Shown here piece after piece: positions 24,701-36,570 of a stretch of DNA of 64,000 bases. The stretch is from NCBI RefSeq assembly GCF_901000735.1, contig NC_081544.1:33431235-33495234 (forward strand). Reading direction: 5' to 3'. The notes under the pieces were generated by a model that saw only the letters and a list, made by a program, of their open reading frames with translations, made no database searches and had not been told where the DNA came from. A program made the position numbers and the translations under genes. The stretch's first letter is position 1, and each line of letters begins with the position of its first letter. The stretch comes from Corylus avellana (taxonomy: Eukaryota; Streptophyta; Magnoliopsida; Fagales; Betulaceae).

Positions 24701-25044
24701 AATAAACATAAACAATTAAACATGGTACATTAGGTCGAAAAGAGTAGAAGCAAAGGCAATAAACACAAAAGAGGGCCTAATAATAATACATTATTATTTC
24801 TGCCATGAAACATTATAGCACTCATTTCTAGTTATTTAGCACTCAAGTTGAGAAGGGATTTGTCATCAAACCAATTGATCATCCAATTGGCTGAGCCCTT
24901 TCAACTCTTGTTAAATCATATTAATTATTTATAAAGTTCGGTTTTACTTAATAAATAATTAATATAAAATATAAAATTTATAAATCACATGCTCTGTCTG
25001 TATAAACTATTAATCTTTAAATTTTAGCTAAAATTGGGATTAGG
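21800..25044. other. TPS 3' UTR and intergenic DNA
   Basis: The first ~350 bases are probably the 3' UTR. Beyond that no gene is recognised. Noted are an A22 run at about 22699-22720 flanked by GCACGCTGCGTGC-type motifs, a poly-T run at 23361-23381, an (AT)n microsatellite at about 24138-24162 and a GC-richer patch at 23640-23770 without a frame. Confidence 0.45.
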
Positions 25045-25155
25045 ATTTTTTTTTCTTTTATTTTTGACATGTTCACACAAAAGTAGGGGAGGAGGATTAG
25101 AACTAATAACCTCTGTTTTATTAGGCGTAATTCACAACCGATTAAATTAACCTTA
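25045..25155 (-). mobile_element. SINE-like copy, antisense, diverged
   Basis: Read on the minus strand it aligns with the 13575-13680 SINE: GTTAATTTAATCGGTTGTGA, then ACGCCTAATAAAACAGAGGT, then TTAGTTCTAATCCTCCTCCC, then GTGAACATGTCAAAAA. The tail is at the low-coordinate end. It is more diverged, and no clear target duplication was found. Confidence 0.6.
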
Positions 25156-25329
25156 AAAATGAGATCAGGGGTTACAAAAGGGGCAGGAAAAGAAAAAAGT
25201 GAGCATAAATGAAGGAAGAGCCAATAAATGAGCCAAGGAGAGAATCTAGTGCCCAACAAAAGCTCATGTTTGAAAACCACAGGAGAACTTAGGTAGGGAG
25301 GGAATAAATGTGAGATTGCTGGTTGATAT

Positions 25330-25711
25330 TATAATTTATAACTCTCAAATCTCAATGTGTAAACAAGAAAAATTATTATTCAAGGGATTAAATCATCCAC
25401 AGTGAACAGAGCATATGATTCTCTCTCACCCTCACTCGCTAAACACACTGTCCCCACTGATCGCCTCCTCCTCGCTTTGCTTTTGCACTTCTTTTTCTCT
25501 CTCTTTTTCCCTTGTCTCTTTCATCTTTCTGATCTTTCACTCTCACGCTCAAAACGCAGTGCTTTTTGCTCATTCATATACACTGAAGAGCGTTTCTCTT
25601 GCTCCATATCAGACCCACTTCCTGCTTGTGCATTAGGGTTTCTGGGGATGCTGAAAGCTTAAATCTTGTAGTTCTGAGCTGTTCCTGGGGTTCATTTTGA
25701 GTATAGAAGTG
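25330..25711 (+). promoter_or_regulatory. Putative core promoter and leader of NHL gene 1, with a 73-codon upstream ORF
   Basis: TATAATTTATAA at 25330-25341 is a plausible TATA box. The following CT-rich leader contains an ATG at 25415 that opens a 73-codon frame closing at 25636, before the main ATG at 25712. Its relevance depends on the true transcription start. Confidence 0.4.
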
Positions 25712-28700
25712 ATGGGCAAGAATGTACTGGTTCTGGGTCTCGCTCTCTTGCTTCTTTTTGGAGGTGTCTCAGCAGCTTCTGCTACTTCTCCTGCAAGTGA
25801 GTGAGCCTATTTTGTATGTGTATTTCTATGTGTGTTTGAACTGAAAAATGCTTGCTTTTTGTTTGATCTGACTGTCACTGTGCTACGTATCTTCTTTTTT
25901 TTCTTGTTTGGTACAGAGATTGTCAGTGGGTTTTTCTCAAATGCTGTGCCTGTGTTTATGAAATGGTTGTGGTCATTCAAAGCAACCACCAAAACAGGTA
26001 TAGATCTCTGGTGGCAGCTACATTCTCTTTTGTTCTCTGTTCTGGATTTTTGTTTTCGATGGAAGGGTTTATGGAGATGTAGTCTGAAATGGTGGGGTTC
26101 ATGGGATTTGTGTATGCAGCGATTTCTGGCCGCCCGATGATGAAGTTTGAGAGTGGGTATACTGTGGAGACGGTGTTTGATGGAAGCAAGCTTGGAATTG
26201 AGCCTTACTCGGTTGAGGTGTTGCCCAGTGGAGAGCTTTTGATTCTGGACTCTGCTAATAGTAATCTCTATAGAATATCTGCGTCTCTTTCTCTCTGTAA
26301 GTGGGTGCTTACGTAATGGCTTGGAAATATTGCTTGGTTGATCTTGTTTTATTGGAGTCATTTGTATTTTTGTTGGAAATTGTTGTTTTGGGTGTGTTTT
26401 TCTGTTAAGTTTCTGCCTCTGGTAGCCATCTTATTCTGAAATTTTATCGGTTTAATTTGTTTGTAGAAACATTAACCACAAAGGCTCTGCTTCTTCTTAC
26501 TGGATTTGGATTGTTGATTTGTTCGGTTATGGCCTCTTGTCATGTATTGCTTAGAATTGTGTGTATTTGAAGCTCAAAATTAATGTATTGTGTATACAAT
26601 GCTAGCAAAAGTCAGTGTCTAATCAAATAAGTGAAAAGTACCTCCTTCTATCATTGTGGATTATATACTGTATCTTATGATAAAATTGGAGTAAATTAGA
26701 CCCTAAAATGTGCTTCATTTACTATGTAACACGTTCTACTCTCGTAGTAATGCAATTCTTTCAGGTTCGACCATTCTGATACCTTCAGACGATGAACAGT
26801 TGTCTAAGCAAATGGGCATCTGGGATGTTTCACTTTTTAATGCTTTTAACTGTGTTGGATCTAAGACATTAAGACCATGCTTCTCCTGTAGTTAAAATAC
26901 TGAACTCCACTCATATAATTTTTCTGATATGACTGACCTTTTTATGTGCACATTTTTTCTTTACTTATAATGACTCTTAATTACATTGGAAAACTGCAGA
27001 TAGCAGACCAAAACTGGTAGCAGGATCCCCTGAAGGTTATTCTGGACATGTAGATGGGAAACCCAGAGAGATGAGGATGAACCAGCCAAAGGGGCTTACA
27101 GTTGATGACAGAGGAAACATTTATATCGCAGACACTATGAATATGGCTATTAGGAAGATAAGCGATGCTGGTAAGTGCTATATGTATCACATTCAACCAT
27201 TCCCTCTGCCAAAAAGAAATTTGAATGGCAATTTTTTTTGGGAAACATTTTAGGATTCCGTCCAATCATAGCAATCATTCTTTATCTTTTTCTTATTATC
27301 ATTAGAGAAATATTAAAAAATTATTATAAAGTTATTCTTAATATTGGTATTGTACTTGAGAATTTATATTTGTTCTAATGTGGTTGGAATTTCTACTTGC
27401 AGGGGTTACAACGATTGCAGGAGGAAAATGGGCCCGTGGAGGGGGTCATGTTGATGGACCAAGTGAAGATGCAAAATTTTCTAATGACTTTGATGTGGTT
27501 TACATTGGCAGCAGTTGCTCCCTACTTGTCATAGACAGAGGAAACCGGGCTATCAGGGAGATCCAACTCCACTTTGATGATTGTGCTTATCAATATGGAA
27601 ATGGTTTTCCTCTTGGTAAGCTAATTTATCCAAAATTTATCCTTCAGTGTTTTTCTACACTACTGATCAGTATGTACTCTTTTTCATCATTACAGGAATT
27701 GCAATGCTTGTGGGGGCTGGCTTCTTTGGTTACATGCTCGCATTGCTGCAACGTAGAGTGGGTACAATTGTGTCTTCCCAGAATGTAAGTACTTAGTCTT
27801 TTCTTCTTCTATTTACTTGTAATTTCTTGGCTTCTGCACTCTATAAAATGAATACATTCTCATAAATTATTTTAGGCCAGTTTGACATCTCATTCAAGAG
27901 AGACTCGTCCAGTAATTCTTTTGTGTTGGCTATGTTTGGAATTGAAAATTTAGTTCCAGAAATAGTTTCCAGTCTACTCTCAAATCTTGTATTGAAGGGA
28001 AAATATTACTTGCAAACAAATTGTATTCGGCAAGATGTAGGGAAGTGAGAGTACTTTTTTTCCTTTCAAAGGGAAGTCACTACATGAAATAGCATTGGCT
28101 TTGCACCCCCTTTGGTTAATAATATGCATCCCCTGTATAGCACGAGAGTAAAGTGGATATAATTTTAGTAGTTCAGAATGCTACATTGTCTTCGCCGCAA
28201 CAAAAGAGAAGTTTCCTAATATTTTTGTTGACACATGAAACATGCGTTCACCTTTTATCTCATGCTTTTGAAGGATCAGAATGCAACAAAGTCGATCATC
28301 CCGCCAAGTTCATATCAGAAGCCTCTAAAGTCAGTCAGGCCACCGTTAATCCCAACAGAAGATGAACTGGAGAAGCACGAAGAAGGCTTCTTTGGATCCA
28401 TCGGAAAGCTTCTTGTCAACACAGGGGCATCAGTAGCGGAGATTCTGGGAGGAATATTTCCTGGGTTTAGAAAGAAGCCACTAAGCTATCAATATCAAAG
28501 CCATCAGCAGCAGCAACAAAAGCAGTCAAATGGTTGGCCCATGCAGGAGAGCTTTGTGATACCTGATGAAGATGAGCCCCCTTCAATTGACACCAGAACC
28601 CCCACCCCACGTAAAACCTACGCTTTTATGTCCAAGGATGCAGAAAAGATGCACCAATTGCGGCAAAGTCGAGTTTTTTCTAACGGGTGGGATAGCGATC

Positions 28701-28942
28701 TTCAGCAGAAGAAACAGCAGCATCATCATAGGTATCATTCATCCATCCCACACACTTACTATGAGCAGAGCTGTGAGAATACCAGTGAGATTGTTTTTGG
28801 GGCAGTTCAGGAGCAGGATGGAAAACGCGAAGCTACGGTGATAAAGCCGGTTGATTATGGAGATCCCATGCTTGATCATCACAGCATTCGTGCTCGAAGT
28901 AATTCTATGGGCTATCGCCATGGCTATTCGTCGTATACATAA
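25712..28942 (+). CDS. NHL-repeat membrane protein 1
   Basis: Seven exons are read: 25712-25796, 25917-25997, 26120-26296, 27000-27170, 27403-27615, 27696-27784 and 28274-28942. All junctions are GT-AG and give 494 residues. Residues 1-23 (MGKNVLVLGLALLLLFGGVS) are a signal peptide. Then come KIVSGFFSNAVPVFMKWLWS and an NHL/beta-propeller region at about 60-235, with repeats ELLILDSANSNLYRIS, LTVDDRGNIYIADTMNMAIR and SLLVIDRGNRAIREI. A transmembrane helix, GIAMLVGAGFFGYMLALLQ, lies at about 243-261. The long polar Gln/His-rich tail includes TPTPRKTYAFMSKDAEKM and ESFVIPDEDEPPS. The topology suggests a lumenal or extracellular propeller with a cytosolic tail. It resembles Arabidopsis At1g70280/At1g23880, whose function is not known to me. 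It lies 3.9 kb downstream of TPS and faces its paralog tail to tail. Confidence 0.93.
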
Positions 28943-30675
28943 AAGAGATCTCATAGTTTTGACCTTATTCCGTCTGAAAATTGGCCCTTAAAAATTTAGG
29001 TTATAGGTGCTGCTGCTGGGAGCTTTGCAAGTGGGAGATTTACTTACTCCTGGCCATAATATTGAAGGCCGTTGTGTGAACACTGGCTCTCCTGTAAAAC
29101 TTATTTTCAAATTCAAGGATGAGCTTCTCCCTAATGCTTCATATTATTTTTATAGAAAAGGCCGTTTTTGGGGTGATTTGCTGTCTCTTTTTTTTCTCTT
29201 TTTTTCCACGTTGCACTTATGTGGCATCAAAAGCCAGTGTTCGGACGCTGAGAAAATATGCTGACTGTACTATTGTGTTGTGTTGGATTTTAATTGGGTA
29301 TTATGTGGCATGGACGTTAGAAAGTTCATGGAAGCCTAACATAAAGATTAATTTTATAGTATTGAAACCTTGAGTAAATTAACGAAATTTAAAGTTTAGG
29401 GAGCTGACTTCATAGAAGGTTATACCTCTAGATCATTTTTCCCAAACTTGTTATATGTATCAAATGCATGAAAATGAAACTCACTGTGATGACCCAATAC
29501 CTTCCCACTGGGTTCAATTTCCCAATGACATGAAGGCATTTCATCCCAGAGAAGTGAGCAAAATTACATCCACTGCAGGATTTGTACTTCAACTCGTAAA
29601 TTTTTTCAAACTAGAGGGGAGTCTATCACATCAAATATTTGTCACCTTTCAACTGGATACCTGTATATCTTCTTTCGAACCATACGAAACATGCTTTTCC
29701 TCTGTAAATTCACATACGAGTTGACACTTGATAAATTCACATTCTGCCATTTTCACAAAAAAAAAAAAAAAAACATGTCCGTTAATGTTGTCACGGTGAG
29801 CTGGTTTGAAGAAGGCTATATGATATTTGTCAATTTTTCCCAAAATTAAAAAATAATATATATTTATTTTATTATTCACTTTTGCAAAACATTTACATCT
29901 CATTCTCTATTATGACTATCTACTTTTACACTTCTATTTAAAATATTTTGAGTACTCAAGAAACTTATGAAATACAGTCAACTAGTTTCTTTCTCGAGTA
30001 CTGTAACAGCAAGCCATTTATAAATAAGTCAATAATTTTTTTTTTTTTGCCGCTATTTTTACTGCCAACTTAGTCAAAAGTTGGCCAAATGAGAATGCTT
30101 CGTAGCTAAATGCCAAGTCACCCACTTGAGAGTGGGGCAGTGAAAAGACAGGCACATCTGCAGGCTTCAATGAGCTGCCGTTTTGTTGGACTGTAGCCCT
30201 GTCACCCCAGGATTTATCATTACATGCATCTCTTTGTGGGGTTTGAGCGAATTTATCAAGATGTATATGGGGTTTGAGCGTATTTCAAGCTTTGGCTCGA
30301 GCAACAGCTCATCTGTTGACCTAGTCTGTAAGCTGCACATGCACCCAACATTCCGCAACAAGCAAAAGCAACCACTGCGCGCCCGCCCCCAAACAGCACA
30401 TTTTCTGCCTTACGGGTTTCCAAACAACATAATTGATTCTACTAAATTCACCGCAACTTGGCTGAAAAAGATGCATCACACCTAGACTTACATTTCCATC
30501 CCACCATTTAGTCGGTAATCAGACATTCTACAGTTGATTACCCAGATCAGATCTCTGCTGAGAAACCCCAACATAAAACCAAAAAATATCACAAGGAATT
30601 AAAGGGAGATAGGTATTGTCAGCAATGGTCATTAACAAGTCATAGAACTAAATACACAAGGAGTTTGCCTTTTGA
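28943..30675. other. Convergent intergenic region between the NHL genes
   Basis: Probably holds both 3' UTRs. An A run at 29757-29773 is present. The frames at 29007-29373, 29455-29724 and 30183-30485 show no domain. Nothing else is recognised. Confidence 0.5.
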
Positions 30676-33512
30676 TTATTTGCTTCTCCGCTTAACCAAA
30701 CCCGGAGTGGCAGCTAACAAAGACCCCTCCACTGGGGTTGTTTCTTTAGATGGCTCTACGAAACCCATGATGTTAGCCTGTATCATAGCATCTATTGTTC
30801 CATGGCAGTCGGACAAAACATGGGTTCCCTCCTTACTATAATCATCTTGGTTGAGTTTGTCAGCCATGCTTAACAAATCCAGGCTTCCATCAAAGGCTAC
30901 CAAATCCTTCAACTGCTCAGCATAGATGTCTGACTTTGTTATACTACTACTACTACTACTTATGTCATCAGAGTCGATTAAAGATACAGATTCCTTACGC
31001 AAGATTGGATATTTTGCTTTGTTAATCCTAAACAGAAGAGTGAGATGAGAGAGGCTCAACCAAAAGAGTCTCCTTAAGAGTGCGTAATGCGAGGAGCTAG
31101 CAACTGCGCTTTTGATGTCGAAGCAGAGTATCAGTACTGGTTTCTCCAGAAGGGTTAGGCAATGCTTCCATGTCTTGCTGAAACTGAGGGGGCTGTAGCC
31201 TCGCTGTCTATAAAGTTCAGTTAGAAAAGGTGTAAGCAATTGTTTGTTGCATAAATATTAAAAAGAGGCAAAAGACACTTACACGAGGGATGATATAAGG
31301 GCGAATGGCAATCCCAACAATAAATCCAAGTAAACAGGAAAGTCCCAATCCCAGAACCCAAATTGAAATTGCTCCCGTTGCTGGAAAAACGAGTAAATGA
31401 AATTTCATTTTCTTATAACTAAATTAGAACCAATTTAAAAATACTACTAATACAGGTAGAGAGAGACCGGGTGTGGATCGTGAGAAGCAAAGCGATAAGT
31501 AATGGAGAGAAAACAGAGAAGCACAACAGAAACTCAACCCAAAAAAAAGGAGAACTGCAAATCTGTGACTATAATTTCCTCAACTAAAGCAAGAACCCCA
31601 AATCTGTGACTGGAAAAATGGATATCAAGCAGCCAAACAAAATATCATAAAGAATGACACACACAGTATATTAGAAAGGTAGTCAGTGTGTTGCTGGTCC
31701 TGACGGCAAATGGAACAAAAAGGTGTTCTGAAAATTGTCTCTCTCAAAGAGTTCTCGTAATTGTGCTATTTACCCAGCACATATATTACTCGACACATTT
31801 ATGCACGCAAAAAGAAAAACAAAAGTAATACAAAACATTCTAACTGTGTTTTGAAAGTGGAAATGTAATAAATTGATATAAGGGTAAAGTGAACGGACAA
31901 TATAATCATATGAACTGACTTTGCTCCTTTGGAACCTCAAAGTCACATAAAATATTAAAAACATAACATGTGATAATTTTCAAAAGCTCACCAACTTTAG
32001 AACCACTGGCACAATCCTCGGCCTTGAGACCAATTTGGCGGACCAATTGATTCCCATGATCTGAAATCAGTAAGGCGCATATTTCGGGAACAAAAGATAT
32101 CTCAAAATCATCCGAGAATGACGCATTCTGTGCAGGTCCATCCTCACGGCCTGGCTTCTCTGAGTATCCTCCAGCAATTGTTGTCACACCTAAACAAGAA
32201 GTCATTAACAGAGCAGAGTCCTACAGCTATGACATGCCCCAATAAAGGAGACACACCGCTGCTATAAATAAATTGTGCTACATCCAATCCCAACAGGAAA
32301 GCATTAGTTTCACCCTTGGGCAGAACAACACTGAGAAGTGTGTCAATGCCAAATTGTGCTATATCATATCAAAACACTTTTCAAAACCATTGTCATACGT
32401 AGCCTAGTTTTCCTCCATCCCTCAATCCCTTGTACAAGAACAAGAGGTTCAGCTAAGCTAGTTAGCACCCAATCACCCACCATATGTAATCTATCCATAT
32501 AAATACATACACAAGCATATCTATTTATATAGGATAAATGCTACATGTACTTCTAAGTACTTACTCCCTAATCCCTAATGAAGCAATGAAAATCACCGTT
32601 AGATTGTGGACTGGTTAATATGTATATTTTACATTTATAAATAGGCGTGAAGCAGTGAAAGTCAGGTCAGCCAGTGATGTCATCCGGTTGACATGGATGT
32701 GATAAATAGGTGTGAAGAGTAGCATTACAACTTATATAAATATATAGGCATTTGCATATATCTATAATCTATATAGTTTTGTACGTGCCATTGAATTCCA
32801 TTTTTTTTTTTTTTCATCATATGGTAACGTGATGCCTCTGTATCACTATTTAAATTATCTTAAAGAAATAATATTAATAATAAAAAAGCAGCACCAACAA
32901 CAAAAACGATTTAAATACGTGTGAAGAGAGACACATAGGGTTGGAACCTGAGTCACTAATCTTTCGAATGACACGGCTTTTCTTCTTAGTATCAGCGACA
33001 TAGACATTCCCTTTTAGATCAACTGCAAAGCTCCCGGGCTTATTGAAACGTGCCGAACCCGATTCCCCGTCCGAATACTCATGAACCCCATCTCCGGATA
33101 ACGGTTTCACCGCACTCTCTGCGATTACTCCATCAAACTAATACTCCGACGAAATAATCATTTAAAAAATAATAATAACTAGACAGGAGATTTCAGTACC
33201 TTTGGATATGGGAAAAGAAACAGTGTAGAAGGCACTACCGGCGGAATCAAGGACCACGAAATCAGACGAACCGAATCGAGGAAGGATCGAGTGTGGATTT
33301 ATGTTTAGCTTGTGGCCGTCGATCACTGTGCTCACTGTGTACCCGTCCTCGAGAACGATCCCGGCTGAAACTGAAAATATGCCAAAGTTTTAGGTGCAAA
33401 ATGGTACTAGCAATCAAACCCTTTTTCTTTCTGAAATTTAAGATTATGAATATTAGTTACCGTGAAGTGAAGCGAGGTTGAAGAGGAGTAAGAGAGCGAG
33501 CAGAGAGGCCAT
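30676..33512 (-). CDS. NHL-repeat membrane protein 2 (diverged paralog)
   Basis: Read on the minus strand, six exons 33512-33461, 33364-33200, 33118-32948, 32189-31992, 31380-31283 and 31203-30676 join in frame into 403 residues with GT-AG introns. A signal peptide (MASLLALLLLFNLASLHG) is followed by GIVLEDGYTVSTVIDGHKL. The NHL region contains NKPGSFAVDLKGNVYVADT, VIRKISDSGVTTIAGG and ICALLISDHGNQLVRQIGL. A transmembrane helix (ISIWVLGLGLSCLLGFIVGI) begins near residue 199, followed by RPYIIPR. The cytosolic tail has LLRRLFWLSLSHLTLLFRIN, a run of six Ser encoded by TACTAC-type repeats, and the end PGLVKRRSK. It resembles Arabidopsis At1g23890. Introns flanking VTTIAGG and before the membrane helix sit at the same phase as in NHL protein 1, which indicates an inverted duplication. 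Function is unknown. Confidence 0.9.
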
Positions 33513-33749
33513 GTTCGCGCGGATGGAGGGTGTTCTACTTGCAGCGTAAGCAAACCTTTACCTTTACCTTTACCCTTTGTTGGAGCGAAATGGTGGGAGA
33601 CAAGGGAGTGACCGATGATAATCCCCTCCAGTTATACTCTCAAATTATGACCGGCTATTTTTTACGCTACTTGAAAATTCCATTCGAATTTAAAATGAAA
33701 TTAAAAAATTATAGTCCGATATCTTTAATTATTATATATATATATATAT

Positions 33750-33835
33750 ATTTTTACGTCCACACAATGGAAGAGGTAGGGAGAATTCGAACTAGTGACC
33801 TCAACTTCATTAGTTGGATTATGATTGACCTTATA
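33750..33835 (-). mobile_element. SINE-like copy, antisense, partial
   Basis: On the minus strand AACTAATGAAGTTGAGGTCA then CTAGTTCGAATTCTCCCTAC matches the box B half of the SINE at 13575-13680 (...GCAGAAGTCACTAGTTTGAATCTCCC...). A (TA)n run at 33733-33751 stands in the tail position. Confidence 0.6.
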
Positions 33836-34055
33836 GTCTTATATTTATACTTTGATATGACTAAACCGGATATGCGACATAATTTTTGACATGACCCGCA
33901 AATTTTGACATGATATCAATATAAGATTATAATGTTAGAGTTGAGAGTTTTGACCTATTTAATTACCTATATAGTCTTATACATACGTCTTGACACGACC
34001 CGAACCCAATTCGCGAATACGAATTGTCATCCCATCTCAAACAACTAATTGTGTA

Positions 34056-35745
34056 AGAGCATTTCCAACATCATTAGGTATTTTACCTAGTCAAAAAGCA
34101 CTATTCTCTCATTTTTCTATACAAACTCCAGCAGCTTTTTTATTTCATTCTCTACTTTTCTTTAAATATTATTATTTAATCTTTTTTATTTTCATTTTTC
34201 TCTCTCTCACTCTCTCTCTCTCCCTCTTACTCAACCCAAACCCCTATGGCCAACCTCTGTAATTATCTCTTCTCTCTCCTCTCTCTCCCTCCACACCACC
34301 ACAACCCAAGAAACTTTAAATTTTGGAGCTTAAACAACGCTGCCACAAAAGAAGGATTTAATACGGTCAGACTATGGTGGATCTAAACCCCATTTGCGAC
34401 GGCGGGTTCTGGTGCTCATGCTGGGAATTTTTTTGTTTGGATTTCGGATGATTTTAGGTGTGGTTAACTTGGTCTTGAGGAATTAGGTAAGTCTCATGGG
34501 GTGTAGCCAGTAGGGGTGTAAACGAGCCGAGCTTGAGCGAGCTTCTCTTGTTCAGGTTTGGCTCGTTTAAATTTTACTCGAGCTCAATGGCGAGCCAAAA
34601 AAATCGAGCTCAAGGGCGAGTCAAAAAAAATCGAGCTCGAGCTAATAATAAGTCGAGCCGAGCCAGCTCGCGAGCTGGCTTTTATATTTAGTGTTTTTGT
34701 TTTTTTAAAAAAAATTTAACTTCAAGTACTCTTAAACGGCTTAAGAAGTTAGTTTGTATATGAGTATTTGCTTAACCTGGCTAGTCGAGTATGGAGCCTG
34801 AGTCAATACAGCAAGGCATTTGGTTTCAAAGAGAGAGGATATGAATCATTTTATAGATAAGCAAACTTGGAGATTAATGTTTTCTTAACAATGTGGGACA
34901 AATTAACAGGTTGCATTCAGACTGCATTGGGACAACGCCCCTTACAAAAAACTATTTGTTCAACGTCTCTCTCTCAATCCCCCTCACCAGTCACAGCGCA
35001 TCTTCCACCTGAACTCTCATTTCCCACTCTCTCACTCTCGCTCATCAAACAGGTAGTGATAGTGTTTGGGTCTGTATGATTCTTCAATAGTTTATGCCTT
35101 TTGCAATCTCCCTCAATAGTTTCTGCTTGATTCTTCTTCCTTTCGTTTGGGTCTACTCTAATTGAATCGAGGTATTTTTAATGATTGCTCTATCTCTCTC
35201 TCTTTGATCACGAAGGGTTTAGAATTTTTCATTCTCTAACGCTTAAATATAAATGCAATTTTAAGATTTTAATAATTATGAGATTTATAATTAATTATGT
35301 ATTACTTAGTTTATATATATATATACACACACATGAGCTTATACGAGCTTACTCACGAGCCTAGCCGAGCTTGCTTCGTTTAATATTCGAGCTAGGATTT
35401 GTGTTCATGAAGTGCTTCATTTAATATTCGAGTCAAACACGATCCGAGCTTATGCGAGCCGAGCCCGACCTTGCTCGCGAGACGCTTTGCTCACTTAACA
35501 GCCCTAGGTATAGGTGAGGAATAATGATTTGATACTATAAGGAAATATGAGAGGAGGGGTTGTTGGGTGGATTTGTCCAGAAAACCAAGAATGCTTCAAT
35601 GAGGAAGAGGAAGAGTGAGAGAGGATAAAGAGAAAAAAGAATAGAGAGATATAATATTAAATAATATTATATTCAATTTAGTGTGTTACGGTGAATAAAA
35701 GAGAGAGGGACAAAAGAACACTTGTTGAAGTGCTTTGAACATTCG
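34056..35745. mobile_element. Probable MITE-type element interrupted by a nested hAT-like insertion
   Basis: The left end AAGAGCATTTCCAACATCAT and the complement of the right end AAGCACTTCAACAAGTG..., followed in both by a CT-rich and ATATTATTTAAT-type stretch, form a long imperfect inverted repeat. The interior is split by the element at 34511-35506. No exact boundaries or target duplication could be fixed. Confidence 0.45.
34511..35506. mobile_element. hAT-like non-autonomous element rich in GAGC motifs
   Basis: The termini TAGGGGTGTAAACGAGC and, from the right end, TAGGGCTGTTAAGTGAGC form an inverted repeat. Subterminal zones at 34520-34680 and 35340-35500 are packed with GAGCT, CGAGCC and GCTCG in both orientations, the pattern of transposase-binding clusters in hAT MITEs. 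No transposase is present, and no exact 8-bp duplication is seen (GTAGCCAG left, GGTATAGG right). Confidence 0.7.
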
Positions 35746-36029
35746 GTCTACACGTTCATAGCGAAAGGATAGCTCCAAATAGTGTTGTTGAAATAATGAT
35801 GATGTGGAAATATGAGCGGAAGTAATATAGAAAATAAATATAAAGAATTATGGGTGGTTCGGTATTAGACACCTACGTCCACCACTCGAAATACCCATAA
35901 AGGCTACATTGTGCTCATTATCTTTATTTGTCTACAATACAAAGGTCTTTATTTATAGGGCAATGTCTAAATACAAGTATAGTAATCAAATCCCCTTGAT
36001 TTGATTACAATCCCAATATTTAATTATAA
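35746..36029. other. Unassigned repeat-like DNA
   Basis: Contains GTGGTTCGG...CCTACGTCCACC, a phrase typical of plant retrotransposon terminal regions. No boundaries could be set. Confidence 0.3.
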
Positions 36030-36570
36030 TCAGCCCATAAATAAAAAATAGAGGGGGCTCCCGGTGTTATAACACCTACCTCTGTCCATAATCGAAATCT
36101 CCCTAGCAAGGTGATAAGCACTTCTAATAGAGAATTGACCATTATTAGTCCCCAACCAAACCAGAAAATCTGATTGACTTCTTGGACAAATTGGCATTCC
36201 ACAAATACGGCCAGCCTCCTCAGCAGAAAAAACCTCTTTAATAGGAGGTATATTCCACCAGAGGCCACAGTAGCATCAGGTTCAGAATGCAAATAGAGGA
36301 CTGAATTTTGTAGGAAGAAGGAGAAGGGATCCGTCGATCATTCCAAATACTAATGTAATTACCATCACCCACCCTCCAAAACAAACCATTCTTAAGCAAC
36401 TTCTTAGCTTGCCAAATGCTTCTTTAAGCATAAGAAGGCTTATACCCCATATTAGAATCCAAAAAATACACATTTGAAAAGTACTTTTCCTTCATGATAC
36501 ATGCTGCCAAACCATCAGGATTTTGAAGAATTGCCACCCTTGCTTGGCTAACAAAGCCTGGATTAATTTA
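36030..36570 (-). pseudogene. LINE reverse-transcriptase C-terminal fragment (zf-RVT region), decayed
   Basis: Frames on the minus strand, with shifts and stops, read in order ALLAKQGWQF, NPDGLAACIMKEKYFSNVYF, LDSNMGYKPSYA, RSIWQAKKLLKNGLFWRVGD, GNYISIWNDR, IPSPSSYKIQSS and NANLSKKSIRFSGLVGD. This phrase order is characteristic of the C-terminal part of plant non-LTR reverse transcriptases, ahead of the zinc-binding domain. Stops and frameshifts show it is dead. No target duplication or 3' tail was found. Confidence 0.75.

Noticed and set aside
25807..26361. 184-codon minus-strand frame over the first NHL exons
   Set aside because: It is the antisense shadow of confirmed NHL exons and their introns, rich in His/Lys/Arg/Ser without a recognisable domain.
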